Origin: Lottia gigantea
Lineage: Eukaryota; Mollusca; Gastropoda; Lottiidae
Direction: 5' to 3'
Assembly (NCBI RefSeq): GCF_000327385.1
Contig: NW_008710370.1
Location: 882,580-946,579, forward strand
Length of the DNA stretch: 64,000 bases
Part shown: positions 36,801 to 48,170 of the stretch, in pieces
Numbering within the stretch: the first letter of the stretch is position 1
Layout of the letters: each line of letters opens with the position of its first letter
Translations under genes and position numbers: made by a program
The notes under the pieces: model-generated
Databases searched by the model: none
Told to the model about the DNA's origin: nothing
The model's input: only the letters and a program-made list of their open reading frames with translations

Positions 36801-39800
36801 TCCTGACACGTATATAATAATATTAATAGCATAATCGATGACTTGATTCTTTCAATGTCAACCTGTATATCAGTCAAACGGTGCATCTTTATGGCTTGAA
36901 AAGTACATTAGTAAGAAGATATAATAGTAAATATTTACTTTTCTGAAATACTATACAGTTTAATTGTATTTATGTATGAAGGTGATCAACTTACAGAACA
37001 TTTTGTAAATATATATAAAACTAAACTTGCAAAGGCAAAGTAAACCCGCAATCGCGAACCACCAAATCTTTTGGAGAGGTATTCTGGCATGGTGTACGTC
37101 TGGAAAATAATCGTAGAGAAAAAAGATCGTCTTCTAAAGCATCAAAAAGTCAACAACAAAAATTGGAAATTTTTAAAATTAATTTGGTGATTTCTGACAC
37201 ATATTTTGGGGCAAAAACGCAAACAAATCATATTTTCAATTTGTCAAAAAAACGTAGGGATGCAACTGGCGGCCATATGATATATCGCAAACAGATATTT
37301 TCTCTATAGTAAATCCTTTATATAAACAAATAAAAGGAAAGAATCTATTCAGGATGTTGATTGAAAGATAGAGTTGACACGCCCTGAGTCATAGTGACAC
37401 GAAATGGTAAGTATGCCCCGCCTCAGTGGGCATTTGGATCTCTATTTAGAACCTATTTTAAGAGAACCTGTTCACATGATACACAGTATGGGAAGTGGGT
37501 GACCAAATAACTTAATTAGACCATTTGGGGGCATTGGGTTCAAATTCTCCTCAAGGTAAGAAAAATTATGATGCCCGTGCCAATGCTTCCGAGAGACGGA
37601 CCTGTGTCGGCTCTCACCCCCTAATACCCAATTAATGAAGTTTAGTTCAGAAAAAGATACTAACCCCACAAGCTATATACACTGGAATAAATAACCATCC
37701 TAATAGTTGTAGCATAAACAGTGCCTGGAAAATTATATAATTATGATGCCTCACAGTAGGTATATGATCAAACGGGATATCTTAGATGATAATGGAAACT
37801 TGGATAAATGCTCATTTCGGTCTGGCTTTGAAATGAATAGAATGTATAGGCTAATTATGAATATCTGCCATCTCTTTTATATTTCGGGAAGAGAAACAGG
37901 CATCTGGTTTGTCACCAATTAGTTACCATCGGTCCGCTTTGAGTTGCAAGCGAGAATGCAAATAAAGGTCGAGGTTATCATATCCATTTGAATAGTGATA
38001 CCGGTAGCTGGAATTAAATTCTACCAGCTTCAATAAAGTAAAATTACTTACATTAAACTCCCAAGCACCAACACTTATACCACTTCCTGCTCCAGAACCA
38101 GCTAACCCAATAAAATGTTCTGTACCAATATTACTCACGAATAACGAAGCACCTATCTGGAAATTCAAATTAAACAAAATTCACTGGCAACATACGCTCT
38201 AGCCCCGAACAATTATTGGGCTCTTGCAAATATCATGGGTTTACCTTTCACAAATTCAAATTGCATAAAAGAAGTGACCATATATACTGCTTTTTTAACA
38301 TTCACATTCCTATTTGAAATCTTGCAGAAAAAAATATGCATACACCATGTATCATAAACATCAGATTAAATTTATTGTCTCTATTGTGTTTACAAGAAAA
38401 AGTGAATGTGTTCAATTGAGTGTTTGAGGTATTTGGGAAATGCCTATCCATCACTTACCGGTAAAAACCACATGGACCGCCCAGCAAGGAAATAACCACT
38501 GACAGTACCTCTATTAGACCTCCAACTTGCCTGCAAAAAATATTACAAAATTAGATATAAGTATTGGCTTTGGACTTTGGAAATGATTGAGTAGGGAGGT
38601 CATATAAGATATTATATCAGTGAAATACATACAAACTAAGCGTCGAAATATCGTTAGTTATGTATAGAAAACCCATCTAATGCACCTATTCAGAGAAACA
38701 AAGCGATCCATCTGCTTAAATAAATCGGTTTTGTATGATGTTCATATGGTGGTCGTGGATTCTAATCTGGGTCGGCGTGTGAAAGTTTGATGACCTTGAA
38801 TAAGTCATCTTCACTCATAATTCCAGACGATCCAGCTGAAAATGCGTGCAGATAATCGGGGAAAGATGCCACGAGGATTGCCTACAGGTCAGCTGCAAGA
38901 ACCTCATTATCCTATTTTGTTACCTTTATGAAAAATGATTTCATTCTTTCTTTCTTTGCCCGGATGTCAAGGAAGTGAGGGGGTTCGGTTGGTCACTCCT
39001 ATTGCTTACTTTTACCCCGACATGGCAGCATAACCCGACAACGGGTCTCTTCGATAATTAATGTAGAAAAAATAAATAAAGAAAAAGAAATCTTGCTATT
39101 TCACGCGCAACGTCATGGTAGTAGCATATAGTGGTCCAAAATAAAAAACAAGATGGCAGATCATACGTGACTATATGATAATATTGTATAGATATAATTT
39201 ATTAAACACAATCCGGTACATTGTACAATGTGCGCTGTTAAATATCCATTCATCAAATGTGTTATGGTAGATTTAAACTGACCATCAAGTGACCCATGAA
39301 AGTAATTTGTCTCTCAATGACCACGATATTATTATCTTCACATGAGCTAGGAAAAGTAAGAATGAAATCAGCCCCTTTAATATGACTGCGAGATGAGAGC
39401 AATTTGACGCCTTTTTTAAAATGGATCCATAGCGACGCGATCTAGAAGAGTCCGTCGAACATCAGTAACATTCAAGATGTCCATGCCAACAATTAGTATT
39501 GTGGACGGATTAACGTACAAACTGTAGCTGAAGCTACAAGAAGTTTCTGGTGTCAGACCTAGATCTAAAGTTTATATTCGAAGTTTTAGATTTCTTCCCC
39601 AGTATTGTATTCATAACGGCGAACTCATGATACTAACATAATTTGAGAGCAAATGGATTTTCGACAACCGCTGAATATGCGCAGTTGACGCCAGTAACCT
39701 TTGTTGTTGGAATCTTCAACTTACTAGTTGATCACAGTTGCTAATGAGTGCTTCACCTACGACGAATAGGCTCGGGGGGGATGCTTTGAATCGACCTGAA

Positions 39801-39950
39801 TCCAAGAAATTATTTGAGGTTTCATTTCAATTTTCATGTGTTCAATACAATAAAGGTCACAATACTTACAAAAATTCCAACACCAATAATAGCCACAAAG
39901 TATGCTGCAACAACACCAATGTCAGCACCGCTTAATACAGTTTCCGCCAT
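30806..39950 (-). CDS. SLC5A3: SLC5-family Na+/solute cotransporter, SMIT (Na+/myo-inositol)-like
   Basis: Fifteen exons, all GT-AG and phase-consistent, 2097 nt, 698 aa: 39870-39950, 38459-38530, 38052-38156, 37665-37724, 36995-37099, 36213-36318, 35723-35803, 35121-35335, 34615-34750, 33915-34022, 33423-33573, 32845-33013, 32355-32579, 31566-31755, 30806-31098. The core carries SLC5 signatures: [26 protein letters not shown] (59-71), [46 protein letters not shown] (Tyr270-Trp271 at the sugar site), RILYP, and [12 protein letters not shown] (about 371-382) in the sodium-site helix. SNIG-x-EHF and MSDLDSIFN are features of SMIT1 rather than SGLT1, which has SNIGSGHF and MSSLTSIFN. Expected role: sodium-driven uptake of myo-inositol or a related polyol or sugar at the plasma membrane. 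Human SLC5A3 coding sequence is essentially intronless, so this is not a processed copy. One-to-one orthology is not proven. Confidence 0.93.
31980..32296 (-). repeat. dispersed repeat family B, inside an SLC5 intron
   Basis: An inverted family B copy of about 315 bp between the SLC5 exons at 31566 and 32355. It contains GCTCACCGTCGAAATTTGAG, AATTATCCGCCATTGAATGT, AAATGACGACTCGTCAATTT and CCTAGTTTGAAGTGAATTTC, and ends CCTGTCCCTTTAA. It has no coding capacity. Confidence 0.85.
36578..36720 (+). repeat. dispersed repeat family A, inside an SLC5 intron
   Basis: GAAATGAACAACTTTTCTGC, GGGGGCTAATGAAGACGGGC, CAACTGTCGATCTTTAACGT and AGCTTGTAGCACACGGGGCA match the family A copy at 5788-6046, with internal deletions. 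Confidence 0.8.
37500..37645. repeat. possible tRNA-derived SINE-like insertion
   Basis: Intronic stretch with GCATTGGGTTCAAATTCTCC (resembling a tRNA box B, GGTTCAAATCC) and GAGAGACGGACCTGTGTCGG. Related box-B-like text occurs at about 38750 (GTGGATTCTAATCTGGGTCG) and 49465 (TTGGGTTCTAATCTTGGTCG). No box A was identified, so this is weak. Confidence 0.3.
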
Positions 39951-40648
39951 CTTGAAAGAAACTTTTATTAGAAATGAAGATGTATTATCTGGTTGATAAA
40001 AATACCATTAAACAGCGAGTATATATTAGGGGACATTCGAGATTGTGTACACGAAAAATGTACTAGCCTAATACGAATTTGTTTACAAAACTCACATAAT
40101 AAACAGCCGGGCATTCATTATAGCTATGAATGTAAACAATGAATTTCTCTCTTAATGTATGTATTCAAGAACAAGGAGCATTTTATACTACTTGCTTCGA
40201 CATGGAACATAGCTGCAAAATTCATGCATATAACTTTGACAAGTATATATTCACAATGCATGTCATAGCATTCTTGTCTTATATAAAACTGTAAAAAAAC
40301 GTAAACGGTAGCCTCCTTCAAGGGTACAAATTAAAGAGAGTAAATCAATAAATTATCAACTTTGAGCTCCATATCTACATGTCCAAACTAAGTTTCGTCA
40401 ACATGAAACATAGCTGTAAAATTCATGCAAATTTATTATGCTGCCAATGATATTATATACGTGCTGGATTAAATGATGCTTTTTCCGTTTACAAACTATT
40501 GAAAACACAACATTTTAAAGAAACTTTGAATGTGAAAAAGAAAAATATTTCCAAAGTATCGGAACAAGATAACTAAAATTGAGGGGCGAGGGGCTCAATA
40601 AAAGTCGTCAATTATGACGTTACAATTAAAATACATAATATAATAGTA

Positions 40649-40656
40649 TGACGTCA
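40649..40656. promoter_or_regulatory. palindromic CRE upstream of the left duplicate gene
   Basis: TGACGTCA, the full ATF/CREB consensus, within TAGTATGACGTCATAAGC. A half-site (ATTATGACGTTAC) lies about 35 bp upstream. Both are retained in the right duplicate at 43406. About 80 bp downstream, AAG followed by GTGAGA at 40737 looks like the end of an untranslated first exon. Confidence 0.5.
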
Positions 40657-40943
40657 TAAGCAAAATTCATTTGATTGCTGAAAAGACGTGTTAACAAGTT
40701 TCTCGGCAATTTTTACGAATTTTTCGTGATTTTAAGGTGAGATACCAATACAAACTGTCTAATTTTATCAGTAAACCTCCAATTACGGACACAAATACTT
40801 AAAAATGGTCGTTTTGGAAACAATACATTGCAAAAGGAAACTTTTCGTAATGCCATAAATCTGAATAATTCCAAAATCAGTTGTACCAGGTATGAATTGA
40901 TTCACGAATCTGAACGTTTTACAATTTTTTCGTTTATTTCAGG

Positions 40944-42034
40944 ATGTCTAAGAAATACATGTCCCGTCCACCATATTGTTTTGGTGAAATCCCCGACTAC
41001 ACTATACCGCCCATGACGGTAGAAGAGTACCAATACTATGAGAGATAATTCTTTGGATTTCTAAATGAAAAACCAGTTGACAAACAAGTAGAAGCTGAAC
41101 CTGGATTTGTCCAGAGATTCCTTCAGTTAATTGGTATTTCAAAGATCTCCAAATATGAAGGTAACCTAAATATGATTTAAAACCATTTTGATTGTTACGA
41201 CAGAAAAACAAAAAGCATATGAAATTCAAACATAATAGGATTTCAAAATGGGATTCTATTTGAAAACTTGAATTTCTTTATTAGATTTGTGAACTTCAAA
41301 AGATGTTTATTTATTTTGTTTTGTTTATAGATGAAGTACCAGAGATAAAGTTCAATGTTCATCAAGTATTAAACAGTAATGAAACTTCCAACTCTAGACT
41401 TCGTGGAACGGATGATTGTCTGAACGGTGGAGCTTCTGTTAACGCTGTAAGAACGGCAAACAAGACTACACAGACTGAAGAGGTTGCCATGTCTGATCAA
41501 GGAGGTAAGATGATTTTATGAAATAAATTCTAAAGAAGTTTTCTAGCCTATATCAATCAGACGTATGTTTTCTACTTGCACAATTTCGACGTCTGTCGTT
41601 TCTGTATCCAGACAATCTGGACCAAAAGGTGTCACCATCATATTCTGGTCATGTCCTATTGGAATTACAGAAAAAGAGCTAATAGTAATTGTGTGACCAT
41701 GATAAATCTACACACGATAGAACACATCTTAGACCTTAATAACTTCTTGTGATTCGACCACACAGACATGTTCCTCAAAATTGAGTTTTTGGCAGCATCA
41801 TTTCAAGTTTTGAACAACACTCTGTTCGTGTGCAAAGCTGCCCTTTACCCAAAGATGCCGACGTAGCTGAATAACTGCATTATTTTCTTGAACCAATCTA
41901 GTACTATAGTGCTGATATAGATTTACTAATTTTTACTTTCAGTTCAAACTGTGAAGTGCGAAAGGAGATTTCTAAAATCTTGCAGACGATTCCTTCGAAG
42001 ATCTTTTAAGTGCTTCAAGGCTGCCGAAGAGTAA
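40944..42034 (+). pseudogene. left duplicate of the 160-aa gene, with a nonsense codon
   Basis: Three exons equivalent to those of the right copy: 40944-41160, 41331-41504 and 41943-42034, with GT-AG borders intact and the same phases (1, 1). In the first exon, the codon that is GAA in the right copy is TAA here (41046-41048), so translation would end after 34 residues (MSKKYMSRPPYCFGEIPDY...). Everything downstream remains open and splice-competent. By hand count the exons differ from the right copy at 4/217, 10/174 and 10/92 positions. It could be a recent pseudogene, a null allele in the sequenced individual, an assembly error, or a short-peptide gene. An AATAAA lies at 42495-42500. Confidence 0.6.
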
Positions 42035-42560
42035 TGGCTCAACAGTGGTGTCCATACAGCATTTTAGGGTCATCAGATTAGTTGGCACAATGCCAGCATG
42101 CTTGGTCAGAACGAGAGCTTGTATGAAGAGTGACTGACTTAAGTTACCAAACCATTAAATCTGGTTGAACATTGGGCTTTATAGCAATCGTCAGTTTATC
42201 GGAGTGTGAGTGTGCGAATGTGTGATAGACAAAGACAGTAAATTATTTGGAATTGTAAATTGTGTGGGGGGGAGCGTGGGGGGATTTAGATTTGGAAGAA
42301 GGTCTAATTTAATTTTGAGTCGTGGGGTTGAGGGGGGGGGGGGGGGGTCTGTAAGAATATTTTAATATGCAATTGAATATCACATTCTGGGTCATAAGTA
42401 AGGCTATTTACACCGTCCATATATTTATATTTGTTATCCATTTACAATATTTTTATTGGTATAATGTTATTCAGAGATTATATTTGTTATTTTTAATAAA
42501 CAACTTTTAATTGGCATATTATACTTATTTGTCAAATCTTGCATGACATCTCTTGTGGTA

Positions 42561-43057
42561 AAAGGCCCAATAAGGTTCAGAACATTCAGACATAAACAAT
42601 GGTTTAGGACCATGTTCAGTTTAGTCTATCTCGTATATTGTCTTATACCCCCATTTCACCTAGCATTATTTTGGTCAAGATAGTGATAGTTTTGGGGGTT
42701 GAATGTGGGGCTATATTTTTTATATAGAAGTCGGAAACCTGCCAGTACTATTAAACACTACCTTTGTCATCGGAGTACAAACAGCAAAACCTACTTAAGA
42801 ACTTTAACAACTAAATTTCAAGGAGCCAGGGGAAGCCAAAAGTAAACGGTTTTTGGACAATTTTACCGAAAGTTCCAGTTTACCAATTTGCTCCAGACAA
42901 GGGACTTTCAGACGACCAAGACGGTAGCCGATCACTTTTTCAGTTCCCTCAGACGGCTGAAACGATCGAGGCCAGATCTTACCCCGAAGGTATAAGAAAT
43001 GGTGCTCGAAAGTGGCCGCAGGATATAGACCATTTTCGAGGGTGGTTGTCTGGCTAC
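42561..43057. other. spacer between duplicate units, relatively CG-rich
   Basis: Contains an unrecognised 88-codon minus-strand open frame (42804-43070). Its sequence has higher GC than the flanks and no apparent repeat structure. It runs up to the start of the right duplicate unit. It could be a fragment of a mobile element or the remains of a gene, and I cannot assign it. Confidence 0.35.
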
Positions 43058-43405
43058 GAGCCTGCTTCAAGGGTACAAATTACGGAGAGTGAATCAATAA
43101 ATTATCAACTTTGAGCTCCCTATCAACATATCCGAACCAAGTTTCGTCAACATGAAACATAGCTGTAAAATTCATGCAAATTCATTATGTTGTCAATTAT
43201 ATTATATACGCACTGCACTGATGTTTTTGCAGTTTATTAACTATTGAAAACACAAAATTTAAAATACTCCTTGAATGGGAAAACAACAATATTTCCAAAG
43301 GATCGGAACAAGTAATTTGATAAAGATAACTACGATTGAGGAGCGAGGGGTTCAACAATAGTCGTCAATTATGACGTTACAATTAAAATACATAATATAA
43401 TAGTA

Positions 43406-43413
43406 TGACGTCA
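43406..43413. promoter_or_regulatory. palindromic CRE upstream of the 160-aa gene
   Basis: TGACGTCA in the same context as in the left unit, with the upstream ATTATGACGTTAC half-site also kept. The likely noncoding first exon ends at 43493 before GTAAGA. The function is inferred. Confidence 0.5.
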
Positions 43414-43702
43414 TAAGCAAAATTCATTTGATTGCTGAAAAGACGTGTTTACAAGTTTCTCCGCAATTTTTACGAATTTTTCTGGATTTTAAGGTAAGAT
43501 ACTAATACAAACTGTCTAATTTTATCAGAAAACCTCAATTTTGTCGTTTATAATAGGTATATAGCAACTGCAATGGACACAAATACTTTAAAATTGTCGT
43601 TTTGGAAACTTTTCGTAATGTCATAAATCTGAATATTTCCAAAATCAGATGTACCAGGTATGAATTGATTCACGAATCTGAACGTTTTACAATTTTTCCA
43701 GG

Positions 43703-44889
43703 ATGTCTAAGAAATACATGTCCCGTCCACCATATTGTTTTGGAGAAATCCCCGATTACACTATACCGCCCATGACGGTAGAAGAGTACCAATACTATGA
43801 GAGAGAATTCTTTGGATTTCTAAATGAAAAACCAGTTGACAAACAAGTAGAAGCTGAACCTGGATTTGTCCAGAGATTCCTTCAGTTAATTGGTATTTCA
43901 CAGATCTCCAAATATGAAGGTAATCTAAATATGATTTAAAACCATTTTGATTGTTACGACAGAAAACGCAAAAAAGTATCTGAAATTCAAAGTTAGATTT
44001 ATTACGCGAATTTTGTAAAGGAATAAGTTGTATGACTTGGCAGGGTATGCTTACTCTTCTAGACACCTGATGCCACTTTTCATTATGAAATACTTCCTCA
44101 CTTATGATTTGATATACTTACTCATGTGAAAATTTCATTAGCTGCTACGAATGTTTCGCCAAAATGTTGATTTGGATTTCGGGTTTCGTTTTGCGGTTAG
44201 TAGCCTACTTCGTTAATTTATCTTAAAATTTATTTATATTTGTTTATAGATGAAGTACCAGAGATAAAGTTCAATGTTCATCAAGTATTAAACAGTAATG
44301 AAACTTTCAACTCTAGAATGCGTGGAACGGGTGATTGTCTGAACGGTGGAGCTTCTGTTAACGTTGTAAGAACGGCAAACAAGGCTACACAGACTGAAGA
44401 GCTTGCTACGTCTGATCACGGAGGTAAGAAGTTTTCTAGCCTATAGTTTTTGTATTCCAGACAATAGGCTAGAACTTGGCATAGGATTGCCAAAATCATA
44501 GTTGCAGATCTCTTAGACGCATATAAGGTGACCACTAAAAATTCTTAAAGTGTGATTTCTTGGCAGTACCATTCTAATTTTCCAACAGCACTCTTCTCAT
44601 TTGCATTTTTTATCCATTACCCAAAAATGATACGGCTAGAGGAAAAAGAAGGAAGGGAAAGGCATATGCAGACTGTGTGACTAAGAGATGCTAGACCGGA
44701 ATAGCGGGTGGTTAACACAGTCAGTAGACCGGGATTGGATTCTTTTTATGGAACCAATCTAGTACCTTTCTTATATTGATTGATTTCCTTTTTTCAGTTC
44801 AAACGGAAAAGCGTCAAAGAAGATTTTTAAAATCTTGCAGACGATTCCTTCGAAGATCTTTTAAGTGCCTCAAGACTGCCGAAGAGTAA
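43703..44889 (+). CDS. unrecognised 160-aa protein, basic C-terminus
   Basis: Coding exons 43703-43919, 44250-44423 and 44798-44889 (phases 1 and 1) join to 483 nt. The ATG follows an acceptor directly (TTTTTCCAG|GATG), so a noncoding exon upstream is likely, with a donor at 43494. There is no signal peptide or transmembrane segment. The N-terminal third is rich in Tyr, Pro and Glu (MSKKYMSRPPYCFGEIPDY; TVEEYQYYEREFFGFL), with an amphipathic stretch FVQRFLQLIGI. The middle is polar and carries TQTEE, echoed by VQTEK at the start of exon 3. The C-terminus is strongly basic and amphipathic (KSCRRFLRRSFKCLK), resembling a calmodulin- or membrane-binding helix. I do not recognise a family. It is probably lineage-restricted. 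AATAAA lies at 45452-45457. Confidence 0.75.
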
Positions 44890-45520
44890 ATGGTTAATAG
44901 TGGTGTCCATGCAGCATTTTTGGGTCCATCGCTCACCAGTCTGCCAGACGTTGACGATACAGCTAGATGAAAATGTTGGGGAGGAACGGAGTTAAAGCGG
45001 TTGTCATACGTAAAAGCCAGTAGATTACTTCGCACAATGCCAGCATGCTTGGTCAGAATGAGAACTTGTGTGAAAGAGTGCAAGATTGGAAGAATGACAG
45101 GCTAACTTAACCAATACAACTCTGGTTGAACATTTCGGGTTTATAGCAATCGTCAGTTAGTTGTAAAGTATTAATGAGAGTGAGGGTGTGCGTGAATGTG
45201 TGTGTATGACAAAGATAGAGGAATCGTTTGGAATTGAAAATTTTTGGGAAGGGGAGATTTAGATTTGGATGAATGATGGTACATTTCGAACAAAAGAGGG
45301 TCTAGTTTCATTTTGATGAGGGGGGGGGGGGGGGATATCAGATTCTGGAAAATTAGTACGGTTATTTAAACGGTCCATATATTTACATTTGTTATCCATT
45401 TACAATATTGTTATTGAATAGTTATTTAGAAAATATATTTTTTATATTTTGAATAAAAAAAATTTAAATTGGCATATTTTTCTTCACTTGTCAAGATTTC
45501 TTCTTCACATTCGTCTTCAC

Positions 45521-47535
45521 AGGCCAAATAAGCTACAGAACAATTAGACATAACAGTCGCAAAACTGGACTCAGTTAAGGTTAGAACCAGTGTACAGTTC
45601 AGTCTATCTGATGTTGTTTAATGTGGACCAACATACTTGACATAGACGACACATATAAGAACATAAAAAGAGAGTTGAGAGATACGATTTTGCTCAAGAA
45701 TTAGCTATTAAAAACAGGCAACATAATGCAATGATGAATATTTTTCTCAGGAAAAAGAGATATCCCATTACGCAGATTACTTTGGAAAGATTCTTATGTC
45801 GTTAAAATATCGACCATCAAAGATGCTTTGGGACATACTTAAACTTGGCTTCGTGTCTGTTACTAACAGGCACAGTGTTGCGACAATAGATAAAAAAAAA
45901 AGAAGCACAGTCCCTGCCCTCACCCCCATTCCAAATATTTAATAGAGGTTTGGAAAACTCAGTGTTAAGCACAAAATTTGCCAACCACAGCTCGAAAGCG
46001 CATTCATAGGAGTAGGGCTTGTCCGAAACAACTGCCTGAATTCCAGATTATGATAGCTGTTTAGACAGTTTTTTAGGCCAACTAAAGCCGACAACAAAAT
46101 AGCTAGAGGCTAGAAGATGTTACGTTTGGGCGTAAAAGGGTCTACATAACATCGGATGGTCTTCAGTAGTGGACTGTTATGTTTTCAATATCTTTGCTCC
46201 ATTATTCAGAATATACTTACTGTGTCAATTTCAAAATTCAATATTTCTGTGAGCGCAACAGCATTGTAATCGGCAAGAGCTCATATAATTCTGTCGACAC
46301 ACAATTCGAATGAAAACAAAATCGAATTGTTCTTCACAGATACAGAACCATAAAACTTGGTTGACTTTTTAAAAACCCGGACACACTTTGAAATCCGGAA
46401 CGAATCCAAATATAAACACGATCAGTCTACTATAATTTGAGGTGTTTCAAGTAATTGTGAACGGAATGCATAACTTAAGAGACTTCTCTTACCAATGAAA
46501 CGCCAAAATAGTACATTATTGCATTGCTCAGTGGTCAAACCAAGTTAACCTGATACCTGAAAATCTTGTGATGAAAACTTTGGTTTTTTACTGAACCGAG
46601 TCCAAAAAATGCAGGGTGATTTTAATGGCATGTCGTCTGACAGAGAGAGAGCCAGAGAGAATTGTACCATTTTCGTGGAAGAAGAGCACCCCCTGAGGTC
46701 GGCAAATCGTCTGCAAATTTATCTGTCGCAGTGTAATCTAGAACTTAGGAGTACAGAATCCCAAAATTTGGGAACCTGGGCAGCTACAGCCACCAATTCG
46801 TTCTTGGTATGAGAGAAAGGTAACAAAAATAACATAACTTTTTAATGATAAAACAATTATGGGAATAATTAAAATGATAAATATACAATAAATATAAACT
46901 AACAAATTACTTGTCAAATTCATTCAGGGGACATTCCCCACAGCATAGCATAGTCCTCGGAACATGCTTTATGTTTTTCCAAAAATTGACGTAAAAACTA
47001 AAAATCATACTTTTGCATTTTTGAGTTTCTAAATTGAATTTTGAGTTACTAAGTCAAATTTTGTTGTTAAAAAATTTACTTTTTAATAACTCTCTACTTT
47101 TAATCAGATCAAATTAGCTAAACATTGACTTATGTAGCAGCGTTGAACATTTTGCCAATAATTTGGTGCACTGGATCAAGAATTTTACAGCATTATTTAG
47201 AAGGCGTGTATAGGCTAGCACTGTTACATTCATAGACTTTTACAATACATGTATACTTTATGGAAATGATTATCAAACATGAAGTATGCAAATGATTACA
47301 TAAGAGATAATGAGATGATTAATCAACCAGACCCAATAATGCATTAGGAACTCATGTTTATACTAATACCAAGGTAATGAAGCATGCCATACATAATGGA
47401 TTATAAAAATGATTTCTCTTTAAAATTCATCAATGAAGTGCCATATTATTTTATGAAATTGATACATCATGCTTTTTATTAGTTATTTTCCTTTTATATT
47501 ATGATAACAATTCCACATAATGGATGCTATGGAGT
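45521..47535. other. intergenic, no gene recognised
   Basis: No supported gene. A 67-codon plus-strand frame at 46609-46812 has no domain and no clear splice context. G-runs near 42332 and 45321 are shared features of the duplicated units upstream. Confidence 0.4.
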
Positions 47536-47537
47536 AT

Positions 47538-48170
47538 GAGAATGATTCATCAATAAAAATCATTTCAAACTTTAGGTTATTAAGAATCATTTTCAAATTT
47601 CTTGAAATCTAAGATTGATTCATTAATAAGAATCATTTTAATCCTATTGCATATGAGAATGATTCAGTAATAAGAATCATTTCAGTCCAATAGAATGTGA
47701 GAATGATTCAATAAAAATCATTTTAATCCTATTGAATATGAGAATAATTCTTCAATAATAATCATTCCAATCTTATTGAATAGGAGAATGATTCAGTAAT
47801 AAGAATCATTTTAATCCTATTGAATTTGAGAATAATTCTTCAATAATAATCATTCCAATCTTATTGAATAGGAGAATGATTCAGTAATAAGAATCATTTC
47901 AGAATATGAGAATGATTCAATAAAAATCATTTCAATCCTATTGAATATGAGAATGATTCTTCAATAATAATCATTCCAATCTTATTGAATATAAGAATGA
48001 TTCTTCAATAAAAATCATTTCAATCCTATTGAATATGAGAATTATTCAGTAATAAGAATCATTTTAATCCTATGAATTATGAGAATGATTTATTAATATA
48101 AATCATTTAAACCATATGTGTTATGGAAATGATTGTTCAGTAAAAATCATTATCATCCCATGTCAATATT
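47538..48170. repeat. palindrome-containing minisatellite, unit about 44 bp
   Basis: About 13-14 units close to GAGAATGATTCAGTAATAAG plus AATCATTTTAATCCTATTGA plus ATAT. Each unit contains the inverted pair AATGATT/AATCATT around a short loop, so every copy can fold into a small hairpin. Two unit types (loop AGTAATA and loop TTCAATAA) interdigitate. It is very AT-rich and non-coding. Confidence 0.9.

Larger units (their letters stand above)
40310..42560 (+). repeat. left unit of a direct tandem duplication
   Basis: Starts at about GCCTCCTTCAAGGGTACAAA and is repeated from about 43058. Shared landmarks are TTATCAACTTTGAGCTCC, CAACATGAAACATAGCTGTA, ATTATGACGTTACAATTAAA, all three coding exons, a G-run and an ATTGGCATATT tail. 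The unit holds a whole gene with its upstream region and polyadenylation signal. The right unit differs by indels, including a longer first intron. Confidence 0.9.
43058..45520 (+). repeat. right unit of the direct tandem duplication
   Basis: Begins GCCTGCTTCAAGGGTACAAA and parallels 40310-42560 through the 3' flank (CATATATTTACATTTGTTAT and ATTGGCATATTTTTCTTC). The larger size comes mainly from about 160 bp of extra sequence in intron 1 and from added 3' UTR sequence. Confidence 0.9.

Noticed and set aside
42332-42350. G-run (also near 45321) as a quadruplex regulatory element
   Set aside because: A single uninterrupted G tract in the 3' region of both duplicates is more simply a shared homopolymer. 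It lacks the four-tract spacing expected of a regulatory quadruplex.
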